NCBI GenBank assembly: GCA_011317545.1 | Contig: WUJK01000013.1 | Location: forward strand, 620,001-684,000 | From: Coniella vitis | Taxonomy: Eukaryota; Ascomycota; Sordariomycetes; Diaporthales; Schizoparmaceae | Direction of reading: 5' to 3' | Length of the DNA: 64,000 nt | In this document: positions 32,655 through 45,663 of the stretch, piece after piece | Layout of the letters: every line of letters starts with the position of its first letter | Position numbering within the stretch: position 1 is the stretch's first letter | The notes under the pieces: model-generated | Seen by the model: only the letters and a program-made list of their open reading frames with translations | Databases searched by the model: none | What the model was told of the DNA's origin: nothing | Program-made: the position numbers and the translations under genes

Positions 32655-33888
32655 ATGTCAAACACAACGTTTCGCATCTTCAACCCGCGCGGTAGGTCTA
32701 GGCCTCGGCAGCCCGAGAAGCTGATGCATAATCAGACTTACCCATAACTAACGCTCTCATTTTTCTTGCCCCCCACCACAGCTCCCAAAGAAGACCGCGT
32801 GCAAAAGCGACGGGCCCAACTCAGACAAGCACAACAGTGAGTGGGACGACCCCAATAAGCCTGTCAAACGCACATGCACCACGATTCGCGGCCTGGGTCC
32901 TGGATCCATTAAAGGACGTAGAGTCGCTACGAACATTGCTAACGCCGTGCAGCAACTACCGAGAACGCAAGGAGAAATACGTCAAGGACTTGGAAGAAGA
33001 TGTCTCATCTAGCAGAGCGCGCGAAGCCAGGTTAATGCGGCAGAACGAGCGGCTGACCAATGCCGTCCAAGCCCTGACGCGCCTCCTCCAGCAACGCGGT
33101 GGTTCGGTGCCCCCGGAAATAGTCGACCTGGTTCAAGAGCAGCCCAACGACAAGCCTCTTCCTGCCTCGCCGAGTGTCATGTCAGAAGCGACTACTGCAG
33201 TGTCCTCGAGTTTCAGCCCACCTGTTTCTACACCTCAACCTGCCGCCGATGTCGACCTTGATGGCCTGGGCGTCGAGTTCGTGCTGGCGTGAGTGAGCTC
33301 TCGTTGGACTGTTGTGTGTATCATGACTAACCAGTATCGTTATCCATAGCCTGGAAAGACCATGTTGGCGGCACCTTCACGGCGACCCGGACAAACCAGA
33401 GGACCCCTCTGGCCACACACTCACTGCCTCTTCCCAAGTATGCGCCATTGCTTCGCCACCGTCTTGTGCCTTACCGCCGGCATCCGCAGACTCGATAGAC
33501 CAGCAGCAGATTCCAGCAGCGATGCTGGAGAACTTGTTGAAGCTCTCGCAGATGCTCAACGATTCGGATCGTGAAGTGACACCGGTGCAGGCATGGCATT
33601 ATCTCCGCTCGCAATACCAGTTCGGGACCACTGAACTACAGAGCCTGCTGTCATTAGCGCAGTCATGTACAGACGCGGTCAAGTGTCATGGGTAAGTTGC
33701 CACTGTGGACGCGAGGTTACCTTATATTATGCGATTGTGTGGCTGACTCGCAGGTGCTTTTGTGGTTTGTTCACAGGTTCGGTGCCGTCATTGATCAGAA
33801 CAAATTCAAGAAGCTGGCTTCAAGCGTCCTACAGCAGAAACACGAAGACTCCAACCCACCAACGACGGAAGAGATGGAGCATTTATAG
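32655..33888 (+). CDS. bZIP transcription factor
   Basis: Five exons give 293 aa in frame: 32655-32691, 32782-32836, 32953-33288, 33350-33691 and 33777-33888. All introns have GT-AG ends (GTAGGT, GTGAGT, GTGAGT, GTAAGT). The basic region RVQKRRAQLRQAQQHNYRER (18-37) leads into KEKYVKDLEEDV and a leucine zipper with heptad hydrophobics to about residue 80. The C-terminal half carries the conserved fungal Yap/AP-1-like block EFVLALERPCWRHLHGDP, then EVTPVQAWHYL and CHGFGAVID. It should bind DNA as a dimer in the nucleus. No Cys-rich redox domain of the Yap1 type is seen, so it is probably another fungal bZIP. Introns split the basic region, as is common in this family. Confidence 0.9.
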
Positions 33889-34926
33889 TCATACCATACT
33901 TATTCGCATGTTTGGGAGGGGATTTCATTATTATCACCGGAACGGGTGGTCGACAGTTGGCGTTACTTGGCTATTCTTGAATGCCTTTTCTTTCCGAAAG
34001 GCAATGGTGGATATGAAGAGCATCCAGAAATTGGATTACTCATAACGAATATTCTGCGGCATCTCTTTGAGATGGCGGCGGTGTTGGTGCAGGGGAGAGA
34101 TTGGACGTTGTTGAAGAACCGAAAGCTTGGCAGGACGTTCTCAACAATGGACAGTGTGGAAGGTAGCGGAGCAGCCTTGTAGGCTCCTTCCTCCAAGTTC
34201 TATCTCGCCTCCTTCCTATCTCGTATATGGCACGATTACTCAATCGAAATTCTCATCTAGCTCTCTTTGACAAGTCTACTCTGTCGGCAGTTTGGCCTGG
34301 CCATGACTCTGACCTTTCTCTGCAACTTTCCGTGTCGGCCTTGACCACTCACCAATGCGCTCAACATCTCACGCTCGCTGGCAACTTTGGTTCCAAGAGG
34401 GATGGATTATGGCCCCATTATCAGATTGCAGACCACCCAGCAAGCAGCCCCGGAATTATTATTATTGGGCAACCAGTCGGCTGCGAATACACTCTCGAGA
34501 CACGAGCACACTTGGCAGCCCTAATCCGGAGACGAATTCGACACTTATGCTTTCGACTACTGCTCAGGGTTGATGGAAGCTGAGATACCCATGTTCACGA
34601 GACTCTTTCAGCTGATCTGTGATGGAAGCTTCAAGCAGGCACGCTTGAAAACGAGATCTACAAAGCCGCGACGATAACGAGCTTCAACACAAGAATGCAG
34701 CGACGCCATGACACCTGATCTTGGCGTATCAAAACCGCAGTCAAGGCCGAGTGCCCTTCTTTGTGGATCTTTTGCTGCTATCGATGGATTGCTCGCTATC
34801 AGCACGATGATCTGGGTACAGGAGTCAAGCAAGGGAGGGACCCACCTTCGGCATTGCACCTGATCTCATCACTAGTCTGGATAATAAGGTCTTGTGCTAT
34901 CTCAGAAAGCTCCCTATCCTCCCAAA
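33889..34926. other. intergenic region between convergent genes
   Basis: About 1 kb between the 3' ends of two genes. Frames of 60-120 codons on both strands show no domain. I see no RNA gene or repeat. Confidence 0.4.
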
Positions 34927-36957
34927 TCAGCGTCTTGCAGACCTGCGCGTCACCCGTTTTTCGACTACTGTCGGTGTTGACACTTTTGCCCTCTGGAATG
35001 CCTGGTTGACCTCTTCGATTGCCAAGCCCAATTCTCCTATTCGATCATCCTTTTGCGCTAACGACGTTGAGTGTTGCTGCTTCAATGCGTCAACCTCCTC
35101 CTGGTGTTTAGCTCTCAGCGCAGTGACTTGCTCCACGGCAAATTCGAGTCGCTTCTCCAGATCCATGATGGTGGCGTTCTTGGTCTCGAGAGCCTCGAAT
35201 TGCTCTTCCTGCATTGCATACTGGCCTTCGTTGAATTGTTGCAAGTGATTATTTGCCGCAACTAAATCGCACTCAAGCTTCTGAGCCAACTTCTCGAGCT
35301 CGGCAATATCGCGCGTGTAGGTTTTGACCGACATCCTCAGTCTGTCCATCCCCGCCTCGAGCTCCTGGATTCGCACATTGCGCAATTTGACTTTGCCCTT
35401 CAACGTGCTAATTTCTTCCTGCATATCAGCCATGTTGTCGAGTTGCGCCGTCAGGTGTCTCCGCAACGAGAACGCTGATGCGCTATGCCTTTCCTCGTTC
35501 TCTATTTTCTCTCGTGCAAACGTGCGCAGGCGTGCAAGCAGAAGGTCCAGGACTGCGGGTCCTGAGGCTGTCAAAGGCAGCATACTCTCGCCTGGGTCAA
35601 GGTATTCCAGCTCTAGACGTGCGGTACGGAAGGCAGCGACAAGCGAGGCAATCATTTCAGCCGCATCATTACCTCGGAAGCCCAAGTTACTGAGCCTCTC
35701 TGTCACCGTGGACAGCGTCCCAGTCCGCTCTTTGAAGGTAGTCAGAAACCGGTTCAACTGCACCTCCACTTTAACGGATGGCGACCGAGATTCAAGGATA
35801 GCATCGGCTGCTGAGCCATTAACGGGCACAAACGGGGCCAATCTCTCGGATAGGCGGCTCGTCATGGCCTCGTATCCTTCAAGGGCGCTTGTAAGCTTCT
35901 CGATTTCAAGATACAGTGAGGCGGTATCATCTTCAAGTGGGCTCGCTTCTTCTTCTTCTTCTTCTCCTTCTTCTTCTTCTCCTTCTTCTCCTTCTCCTTC
36001 TTCTTCTTCTTCTCCTTCTTCTTCTTCTTCTTCTTCTTCTACCACTGTAAGTTTGTCATAGGGATGAGAAGTTGGTGTCAATAGTCGACGTGTTGGAGGC
36101 GACATGGACTGCATAATAGGGCTGGTCGATGGTGGTGTAGGGATCGAGTTCCTATATTGTGCTCGTTTTTGACTTGGCGTGCTGCAGGTCCGCTCGGCCT
36201 GGGTGCCACCCATAGAGTTTCGGCCCAAGCCGCTGCCAACATCCCCGTCTATCTTCACGCAATGCTTTGACGGGGCATTCTCTGATTCAGCCTCCCAGCA
36301 ATCCTCTTCTGCATCACCACTAAGGCCGTTCTCGTAGTCCAAACTCGGCAGCAACGCCTCCTGGAGAACGTGGCGCAGCAATTCGGCCTGATCCCTAAGA
36401 CTTTGGACGTCTTGATATGCGTCACCGGGAGTGATTGTCGCGTCCGAAAAGCGATCGAGCTCGCCATTCCTCAGTGCCACGGCAACCTTCACTTCGTCGA
36501 CCTCACTCTCGACCTTCAGGCCCTTCCGCTTCTTGCCGGCAGTGACATGGTTCATCTTCTCACTGACACTATCGCGACGAGGCCTCCTTTCAATGCGACC
36601 GTCCAAGACCTGCTGCCGGGGCAGGAAAGCCACTTGCTCTGCACAGCCCGCGTCCGAGTTCAGCAAAAGTGGTTTGCGCGTAGCCGGGCCAGCAGGGCCC
36701 GAATGGCGGCGCCTTTTGCGGCCATCAACACTGACACTGAGCCTGGCGCGGCGCATGAAGGGCGTCAAACCGGTAGAAGGACTGCTGCAGTCGTCGTCCG
36801 GGATGTCCTCTCTAGTCGGGCCCGGCTCCGAGACGCGCACGCGCTTCTTGTCGCGTCTGGGAGTTTCGGGCAAAGGTAGCGAACGGGTCTCCGCAGGCCG
36901 CTCCTGAGTCGCGCCGCGACGCGAGCGGCGCAGCGCAAGGGGCAGATTGTCAGTCAT
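34927..36957 (-). CDS. coiled-coil protein with acidic poly-Glu tract
   Basis: A single-exon 676-aa protein with a clear ATG at 36957. The N-terminal 280 residues are basic and disordered, with KKRVRV and RKRRRH nuclear-localisation-like clusters. A Glu/Gly run from a (TTC)n-type repeat follows at about residues 305-337. The C-terminal 300 residues are predicted coiled coil (LEIEKLTSALEGYEAM, then long heptads to KQQHSTSLAQKDDRIGELGLAI). The extreme C-terminus (VTRRSARR) is basic. The layout resembles ascomycete chromosome- or spindle-associated scaffold proteins, but I do not recognise a named family. A nuclear location is inferred from the basic clusters. Confidence 0.8.
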   Translation of the reverse strand: MTDNLPLALRRSRRGATQERPAETRSLPLPETPRRDKKRVRVSEPGPTREDIPDDDCSSPSTGLTPFMRRARLSVSVDGRKRRRHSGPAGPATRKPLLLNSDAGCAEQVAFLPRQQVLDGRIERRPRRDSVSEKMNHVTAGKKRKGLKVESEVDEVKVAVALRNGELDRFSDATITPGDAYQDVQSLRDQAELLRHVLQEALLPSLDYENGLSGDAEEDCWEAESENAPSKHCVKIDGDVGSGLGRNSMGGTQAERTCSTPSQKRAQYRNSIPTPPSTSPIMQSMSPPTRRLLTPTSHPYDKLTVVEEEEEEEEGEEEEEGEGEEGEEEEGEEEEEEASPLEDDTASLYLEIEKLTSALEGYEAMTSRLSERLAPFVPVNGSAADAILESRSPSVKVEVQLNRFLTTFKERTGTLSTVTERLSNLGFRGNDAAEMIASLVAAFRTARLELEYLDPGESMLPLTASGPAVLDLLLARLRTFAREKIENEERHSASAFSLRRHLTAQLDNMADMQEEISTLKGKVKLRNVRIQELEAGMDRLRMSVKTYTRDIAELEKLAQKLECDLVAANNHLQQFNEGQYAMQEEQFEALETKNATIMDLEKRLEFAVEQVTALRAKHQEEVDALKQQHSTSLAQKDDRIGELGLAIEEVNQAFQRAKVSTPTVVEKRVTRRSARR
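35946..36041. repeat. (TTC)n microsatellite
   Basis: An imperfect TTC/TCC repeat of about 96 bases. On the minus strand it encodes the poly-Glu/Gly tract of the coiled-coil protein. The frame is preserved throughout, so it is likely to vary in length between strains without breaking the gene. Confidence 0.9.
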
Positions 36958-39774
36958 GGTGGAAAGGGGGGTATCCCGACCGGATCGAGTTTTGGATTTG
37001 GGGCGGGAAAGTATTGAAAAACAGTCGACCTGGCCCGCACGCGACAGGCTTCAACAGAAAATCAAGGGCGCGATCTTTGGACTGTATCACACAAACGATT
37101 TCATTGTGTCGCGCGCAGATGATGCATTCATTTCACAGTGCAGAGCAAAGCAGAGGATAGGAGGGTAAGGGTTGAGGGGCCGCGATAAGTGGGATCCCCA
37201 TCGCCCAGGAGAGGAGGAACGGCGCCCAGCAGTGTGCATGGACATCCAATCCCACTGTTTGTTTACTTGTTTACTTCTCCTTTCCGCTTAGCGCGCTCGG
37301 ACACTCGCTGCATGTGGTCTTCTTCAGCCAATCAAGAGACGCGCTGCAAGGGACTGGGACTGGCAGCATGTGTTGTTGGCCCATCAAATTACACGGTGGG
37401 ATGCGTCGCTGCCAGCCTATCATTAGCGGCTTGCTGTCGTCCTGTTTTTTTCTTTTCTTTTTTTTTTTGGGAGGGGGGGGGGTTGTGTCTCTCATTTTGA
37501 CCTGGAGTGATCATTTGCATCGTCAACGTCTTTGTCACTATGTACATGCAAGCGTGTTGGTATCCAGATGCGCTTGTCAACTTGAATCTGACTCGAAATG
37601 TGCGTTGAGCTTGCTTCGGCCTTGCCGCACTTGCTGTTCTGTGCCCCCCTTTTTGGCATTCATTGCGTTCATTTCCGAGCCATCAAGCGCGTCTTGGGTA
37701 TTTACCTGGTGACCGCGCCTAAAGCCGCCAAGATTGCAGCTGCATCAAATCCTCAGGCATCCATTGCCAACAACAGACGATGGCAGAATGGGTATTCGAC
37801 AATGCGATCTAAGATCTGCAATATCCTGCTTTTTCCAGTCTGTTGGCGTGGCCAAGGATCATCATATCCTGTTGCTGGCTGCATCGAGATCCATCATGCG
37901 ACGGACCCCGTGTAACGTGGCGCGCCAGCCGACGTTAATTCGCTTCTTGTTAGCGGTGTTTTTGCACTCAAGTCGTCGTCGGCCATGACTAATAACCTTT
38001 GACGGACAGCACCATGACCGACTGTTCCCGGCCGCGCCGTTGTTTTTTTCTTTTCTTTACCTTCTTTTCTTTCTTTTTTCTTCTTTCTTCTTTTTTCCCC
38101 TCCTTCTCTTGAAATTTTGAGTGGAACGAGGTAGTGGAATGCAACTGAGGTTATTCTAGTGGATATACATTTAGTGTTGGTAATGCGAATTGCCAACTCA
38201 CGGAACAAGCCGATGCTTCAGACGCGGCCGATGTAGGTCACTTTAGCCATATATACACTGCTATCCCGTCCACCTCATCAAAAACTTACGAGATAATAGA
38301 GAGATCCGTAGGTTAAGCCGTATTGGAGAGACCGCAACCATTCCTCGATTAATGCATTGGCCATTTATTATGCTTATAAGAGTCATATGTCCTAGTTCCT
38401 CACATCTACTCAGCTTGAGCTCACGGACATCCAGTTGAAGACACAAATATACGTTGCCTACTTACTATGCTTCGAGTCAGCGATATGAGATAGAAGAGTG
38501 GCGAACTTGGCTTATTATACTAGATCTTCTTCTGTATCCATATGTCGCGTATGTTGAATAGTCGCAACCCTAAGTATATGTCTGTGGATGCTGTGTACAT
38601 AAACATATGTTCCACAGCGCTCGAAGCCACCTGGTTACCGACTGTAGATGCATGTACTGTGCAACAACCTTATCTATCCATCCATTTTTGTATCTGGATA
38701 CACTCTCCTTGAGCATCCCCATCAATAAGGTCTTCGAAAAATAAAACTTTAAGTATTATATTCCAACTTTAGGTACTTTGGTACAATCGTAGACGGTATG
38801 GTTGGCGATGTTTCATCTCTTGTGCAAGCGAGGGAAAATACTTTCTTGCAGCTGAAACCTAAGGAGTTTAGGTTCACAGGGGAATTACAAAAAGACGACC
38901 AAAGGAAGGAATTGATTATCTGGGTAAGTAGCTCATAGATGGTTGGCTCTGAGGGCGAATTCAGATATTGTGTACCGCATGGTGTATCTGGATAGAGAGG
39001 AACACTTTGAGGTATTTTGCCAAACGCAGTGGTTGTGTGTAGAGCGCGCGCTGGAAAAGCTCAAGCCCGATACAAGCGTGCTTCCTGAACCAAACACGTA
39101 TACATAGTGAACAGGTTCGTGGGCCACTTGGACGACTCGAGCGGACCATAGTATGTATACAAGCTGACGATGAACAGTGGGACTCGATATGAAGTCTATT
39201 GTAAAGTATGTGTTATTTGAGTTTTGCCTTGTTTACAGGAAACACTGGGCTGGCAGTAGTTTGAATTTTGATATGGCCGAGGAATGTAAAACCAACGCTA
39301 CAACTCACAACTTTGGGAAAAGAAACTATTGATTTTCAAGAGTATAGGAGTGGGCCATCATTCCAAATTACGTTCGGTATGTATTTAATCGTGATGATCT
39401 ATTCCAATGACGACTCGGAAGTCTTCATCACTTACTGCATACACCTTTGTGAGGTTGAAATCTAGGAGGTGCGAATCTATTTGACACTGGGATTCGACCG
39501 GGCAGCGGATATGTCATTCCGCTCGGCAGCAACTGCCCAACTCTGCTTAGGAGCTCCCGCGAACCGTTGGGCCAGGAAGGATAGATTGTAGCGCAGTTTC
39601 AAGGGCTCAGGGGGGTGCGCGGGTTGCTATGAAGATGCGCGACTTAATTAGCTTTTAAGCTTATCGTTTCTTCCTCTCTGCGCAGGATCTTTTCTGCAAG
39701 ATGACCGAGCACGAACAACGTTGGCGATTTTCATGCTACGAAATCCTTGCCTTGCTGGTGTTTTTTTGCTTTGA

Positions 39775-39823
<49 letters not shown>

Positions 39824-42800
39824 TGGCCTACTCAAGGACCTACAAGCTTGGGGTTTCTCGCTGCTTGTATTCAAACATACAAATTTCTAACGACTCATCT
39901 TCTTTCCCATTTGAGATGAAATGCAAAATCTTCAATATCAGACGAAGCCCTTTTGCTAGGGACAAACTTGGCCATCCTTTGCACTAATGGTCTCACCTTC
40001 GTAAGACGAAAGTAACATGACCAAATATCCAGGAGTCCATGTAAGTTTTGCCTTCATAGCAGTCAGCAGTGAGCAAAGTCAGAATGGATGCTATGGAGAC
40101 AATAATCATCGGCGTCTTGTCACACCAGGAGGAGAAGAGAGCCAGACTTAATTGATGCCAGAGTTGCGAAGCGTATGCAACCCGGCTAGTAGGCGTCACT
40201 GGCATCCATTTGCCGTCTGTTTTAACCTGGGAGTCTGACAAGGAGGAATGAACCTCGTCAGAAATCGTCCGAGGATCTCACTGTTGGCCCAAGCGGCGGT
40301 TTCACGTGGTAGAATCCAGCTTAAGCTCGAGTACAGGGATCCAAGCACAAATGGTATACATAGTACTCGGCAGACAGGCATGGCCTGCTGAGCAGTGGAC
40401 AACGTTACATGGTAGTGATGGAGTGAACTGTGTAAACGACGGGCTACCATTTGCTCCCGCAGAAGTGGGATCTTGATCATGTACGATCGATAGTTACATT
40501 GCATATGCAGGATGTTTCCGCCTGGAGACCGTGGGCTCTCTCCCCACTGTCCCGAGGTTCCGGTAAATGTTGTTTCCATTGTTATCATTCGGGCTTTCTT
40601 TCTCTGCTCAGGAGGTGTTAAGAAAACCAATCTTCTAGTCAACAGCGGCGGACTGAGTGAGACGCTCAACTCAAGTGCTCTCTGTCTACGTTCAATAACA
40701 CAGCGAATACTATACTCCACAGCAATACCCAGCAGACAGACTCATGGGAACCAACACCAACATAACCAACGGTTTGAGACTAAGAGTAGTAGCGTGTCTT
40801 TTCCCAGGCACGCTATGACAAAGTGGCGCCGTCTCCAGTGCCAGAGCGCAGTTAGTTTGTGACCTCGGGTTGTCTGGATTGCGTTCCCGGGAGAAGGACG
40901 GAAGGCTTGGCGCCCGGAGATCGGCTCACTGACCTGTGAAACTCGGCAAGGACTAGAAGTTATCTGGTGTGATGGTGTACCTGCGTATTTTTGAAGAGGG
41001 CTATAGAAGGGCTGCACGAGAGCGTTTCCGGCTCCTAGATGTACAGAATCTAAGTTGAAATGGAGGGGTTATGGAGAAGAACCAATGAAGGATGATGTAT
41101 AATGCGCTATGAGTCGTGGCACTGCCGCACCGTTCACTCACTTTACACGGAGAATATCATCGGCATTATATGATGGTGAGACACCTTTTGCTACCGAACG
41201 GTCAGGTTCTCAAAAAGCAATCGAACTCAAACGATGACATACACCTTGCTTGTCTTTGTGGGGTCTGGAGGTCCTGTCAATATGTCATATTCTCTTGACT
41301 AAATTATGCGTTTGGGTATTGGCGTCCCGGGGCCCAACCAAATCGCGCTCGGGAGTTGTGGTTGTTCTGCCGGTTCTATGAACGCATTGACGAACTCCTG
41401 TTAACGAAGCACGAGTCTTGACCCCACGAGATCGACGACCGCCAAGTACGATGAGCTTCTGTGACTTCAATAATAGCCTTAAAGTTGTCAAAAAGAACAT
41501 ATCAGAAAAAGGAAAGGACAAAAAGGAATAAACACAAGAAAAAAGAAACCCCGGCTCGTGAGACAACCTTTGCCATGTATCTGCGAGTCATTATATCGGA
41601 TACGATGGTGGAAAGGAGGACACCGGCGGTGTACCGCCATTGGAGCTACGCGTGGTGTCTCGCAACTATACCGAGTCAGAGCCCCCTGGTAAAGCTATTG
41701 GTGTTTTCCTCCTAGACAATTGGACAAGCCTGTCTTTATACTTCCCCCGTGGATCGAGGAGCTAGTATTACTTAGAGATTCAGTTATGTTGGTCTTATGC
41801 TTGGCTATGTTGTTGGCTCATTGGCTATTAATCGCGACTCGCATACGACCTTGTATCAGGCTCTTCCTTGGCTCTTGTGCCCACTGCAGTTCATACACTG
41901 CCTAAATTTCAAAAGATTCAGTGCTGGGGCTTTTGGCTGGATCCAGAGCTCCCTCACGGACTAGAGATGAGGGATAAGAACCTCAGACAATAGGAGCATG
42001 TTCTGGCACGGTGAACAGGGCAATTGAGAAAATAAGGCTATACATGAGAAGAACACGGGTGCCTCAAGCTCGAGCTAATACTAAGTCTCTTACACGAAAT
42101 GGACCCTGGGAGCTAGGACGCGTTGGACTAGCTAACAAGCCACAGATAGGACGAGACGAAAAGAAGGCCCCAAACAGCGGATTGAGTGGTTGCAATGGTC
42201 CAGTCCTTGTATTGTTCAGCCAACCCCTCTCCGAAATAGACCTGCCCTCTCACCGTAGGGTCCGTTCAGATCGGGTACGGGACCTGTCTTTAGTATTCTC
42301 AGGGTGAGACTAATGGTCTGAAAATTGTAATGAACAAGACCTCCTCCGAACACAATCGACGAGGACATTTGGGAGTACTCAGAACTGAACCACCAATCTA
42401 ACCCATGGGTCGATAAGCCAAGGCATCCTATAACGAGAGTGAGCCACCCGCCAGGCTTCATTGCAAGACCCTGTCCTGTCCTGTCCTCCACGGCCATCGT
42501 CAATCAAGTATCATAACATGACGAGACTTCCGACGAACCCGGTAAGCCGGGATCCACATCTCTCATTCGGATGCCATCTGTCCCAACAGCACGGACCGGC
42601 ATGTCATCTCAAACCCGACAAGAATCTGATACAGGGCGGGGAAACAACAACTCAAGGACTGCCCTGAAGCGCCATATTCTCTCCCTCAGTCTGCGGCACA
42701 TGCTTTGCAAGTGGGCAAGACAGACCTGCAACTGTGGACTCCAGATGCCGCTGGTCTCGAGTAAAAGAGCACTCCATCCGGGCCAGTCATTGGCGGATCT

Positions 42801-43226
42801 ACAACTGTGTAATACGTCCAGGAACCGGGGGAAAAAGAAGGAGGAGAAGAGTAAGGATATCCATCTCCAGCTTTGCCTTGTCAAGAATCACTCCAGTGCC
42901 TCGGTATCAGCATACCTTACCCATGTCCGGTAGATACGATTCCGATGACCAGTATGTCCTTTGCCGTCTTCTGTATCCCCCTGCCTAGGCAAGGGGGCCT
43001 GCTGTCATGGACTGATGCTTAAACTAAAGATTATATATCGTGTGCCAGTCCCAAGAACACTATCAAAGTCTGTGGTCTGATTATGCATATTCTAGTGCGC
43101 TTCCCAACAGCAACGTTCAAGACCACGTTGAACAGCCATTGTTTGGGCATGTAACCACCCCCAAACTATTATGTCCCGCTGGTGAAACAACGCCGACTCG
43201 TCGAAGTGGTCGCTACATTCATTATC
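36958..43226. other. gene-poor region
   Basis: About 6.3 kb without any supported gene. It contains homopolymer and pyrimidine tracts (37440-37485 and 38040-38110) and an (AG)n repeat near 39779. Many 60-170-codon frames occur on both strands with no domain, no splice-consistent model and frequent non-ATG starts. CA and TG dinucleotides are present at normal frequency, so this is not a saturated RIP block. A non-coding RNA or fast-evolving orphan gene cannot be excluded. Confidence 0.4.
39779..39819. repeat. (AG)n microsatellite
   Basis: About 20 uninterrupted AG units inside the gene-poor region. No gene or regulatory role is apparent. Confidence 0.95.
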
Positions 43227-45352
43227 ATGGCGCCACGTGCACAGTATGGACTGCCCAGCTCGGCGGACTCTTTGGCACCCACACAGCGACCTTATGCCTC
43301 GGTGGATCTTGTCCAATGGAATCAGCCACAAGCGATCAAGCGGGACGATCCGAATAGTCCCTGTAATGGAAATGACGGCGTCGACGATGAGGATCGTTCT
43401 TGTGGCAAGAAAAAAGGTAGTAAGTATGCTTTGGAGTTTGGGCAACTGTATATTGTCGATGGATTCGAGGATCATCACATTAGCATGAGGCTCAGGTTTG
43501 TAGCTGTTCCAACTAACATCAACCAACCACAGGACAAGTTGCATCGCCTTCAACTTCGATGGCAGCGCCTTCACCACCATCGCCTGAGAGCACGACTTCA
43601 TCGAGCTCATCCATCCCTTCTACTACCATAACTAAGACGGAAAAGGAGCCAAAAACGGTGATACTCACCACCACACAAACAGCAGTAGGTGAATATCAAA
43701 CTTGGTCATAAGGCGACTTTCAAAGGCCCAAGACTAACACTACAACGTAAAGGCCACAACAGTGACTGTCGTTGAAACCACCGCATCGAGATCTTGTGAC
43801 CATAGAGTCACGTCTACAGCGCTCTCGCCCCTATCCACGACATATCAAAAGAGCTGTGCCTCCGCCACAAGCATATCAGCAGGCATTGAGGCACTCGACA
43901 GTAAAGCTATAACGCCTGGGGCCTCAGCAGGCATTTCTGGTAAGACTACTATTGTCGTCAACAATTCTCTTGGAACGCAATCCATGGATTGAAGGATGAA
44001 CCAAACCTGGCAAGTAGAGCTTTCTGCTAACATCCAACCCAACAACAGCGGCCGCAGTAGCTCTTTTCCTCCTGCTCGTCGCTGTCCTTTGCCTCTACCT
44101 GCTCCCTTACCGCTTCCTCACCTGCATCAGCCGTCGTCGCAACAGAGACTCGTTCTCACGCAGTCACTCATCCGCAAGTGGCCACTACTGTTCCTGTCGT
44201 TTTGGCATGCCAGTTGGCATGGCTACCATGCCGCTACCAGACGGTGCAGGCCTGGGAGGTCTGGATTCACCAGCAAGCACCCGTAACCCGTACCGACAGC
44301 AGCCTCAGTATCCTTATTCTCCTTACCATATCAACACGCACATCACCGCTGCCACCGCCCCTGTCAACAGCAATAATATGATGAGCGGTTCCAGACGAGG
44401 CAGTCGAACAGAGAACCTCATCAGCCCCTTGCAACAACATCCTGTCACGCCGCTATCGGCTGCAAGCCAGCGATCTCTCTGGCGAGCAAGCGATACGTTT
44501 GCGCCGCCATCGTTCCACACTCAGATCCTGTCTCCTTCACCCGCCATCTTTGCGGCGTCCAACAATAACAATCACAACAGCGTCAGCAGCAACAACAACA
44601 ATAATAACAACAACAATAACAATGTCGTGAATAATACCTCTACCATCCCCAACTACAGCCATATTCCCATCCCACCGGAACCTCTCACACCTGTATACCT
44701 CAGCGGCTACCCAGGCACCTCGCAGCGTCTCAGCGGCGCGAGCTATGGCGACGAGACAAACAGCATGTATACCTCCGCGGCTGCCAGCTCACGCTACAGT
44801 TCCAATGGCGCACAATACGTGACAAGGTTAGCACCTGCTCCTGTACCGCGGCGCTGGGCGTCCACAAACACCGGATCTCCTGCTCCCGTTGTGGCTTCCC
44901 AAGGGAACACGATCCCGAGAGTGGATCAGAATGCTGCTCCTCCAGAGCAGCGGCAAGAGACGTGGTTAGACTCAAATAGCAGTGGATCTGGAGCGAATAG
45001 CCATTATTCCGTCGCGTCCCTGCCCATGGCTGGCTCGAGATCAAGTGATATCCAGCCCGGGTATGGAACTACGCATCGGCACTTGACGTCAAGTCCTACG
45101 CAGAGTCAGATGATGATTCCACAGCAACAACAGAATCAGCAACAGTACGCGATTCAAGGAATGGATATCCTGGATGAGGCTTTTGACGAAGTCCCACCGC
45201 TACGACCTCTTGGGTCAGCGTTGCAGAGGCAAGCCAATTACCAGCAACAGCAGCAACAACAACAACAACAACAACAATATCAAGCGCCACAATCACCAAC
45301 GCATCCATACTCAATGTCTTCGCTCTCTAAACGGCCACAGAATTTGTATTGA
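43227..45352 (+). CDS. single-pass membrane protein with Asn/Gln-rich cytoplasmic tail
   Basis: Four exons join in frame into about 611 aa: 43227-43419, 43533-43684, 43753-43939 and 44049-45352. All splice sites are GT-AG (GTAAGT, GTAGGT, GTAAGA). Residues about 66-177 are Ser/Thr-rich, mucin-like (STTSSSSIPSTTITK). Residues about 178-198 form one transmembrane helix (AVALFLLLVAVLCLYLL), followed by a basic stop-transfer RRRNR. The long tail contains poly-Asn (about 44590-44623) and poly-Gln (45240-45277) runs. The layout of short glycosylatable ectodomain, one TM and a large cytosolic tail is like fungal wall-stress sensors (WSC/Mid2-like), but no WSC domain is visible. No signal peptide is seen in this model, so an upstream exon may be missing. 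Confidence 0.75.
45240..45277 (+). repeat. (CAA/CAG)n poly-Gln repeat
   Basis: A CAA/CAG run encoding about twelve consecutive Gln in the tail of the membrane protein. A related AAC/AAT run encoding poly-Asn lies at about 44590-44623. Both are in frame and likely variable in length. Confidence 0.9.
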
Positions 45353-45663
45353 TAGATTCAAGCGCCACAGCAGCATCCGAGAATCATGTGGCCATGGCGT
45401 GCAAGGTGATAGTTCGAGGTGTCTTGGTTCTGAAGCGTCTTATGAGAGGCCGAACTTGCTACAAGTTTTAGGTAGTAAGCCTGTAGATACATACCCAATT
45501 ATGATAAGAAATGGATGCAAAGCCATTAATTTGAACATATAAATTCCGTTTTATACAAGAATCAACAATGTTAACCATCTCTTTTCTCGTAGGTCAAGAT
45601 GAAAAATCATTAACAATGATACTATACTGACATCTGTTCCCTCGAGAATCCTGAAATCGACCA
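45353..45663. other. short intergenic region between convergent genes
   Basis: These 311 bases lie between two convergent stops and contain only AT-rich sequence expected for two 3' ends. No feature is recognised. Confidence 0.4.

Noticed and set aside
39480..39560. possible tRNA (GGGATTCGACC resembles a T-arm)
   Set aside because: No acceptor stem, anticodon stem or D-arm can be paired around it.
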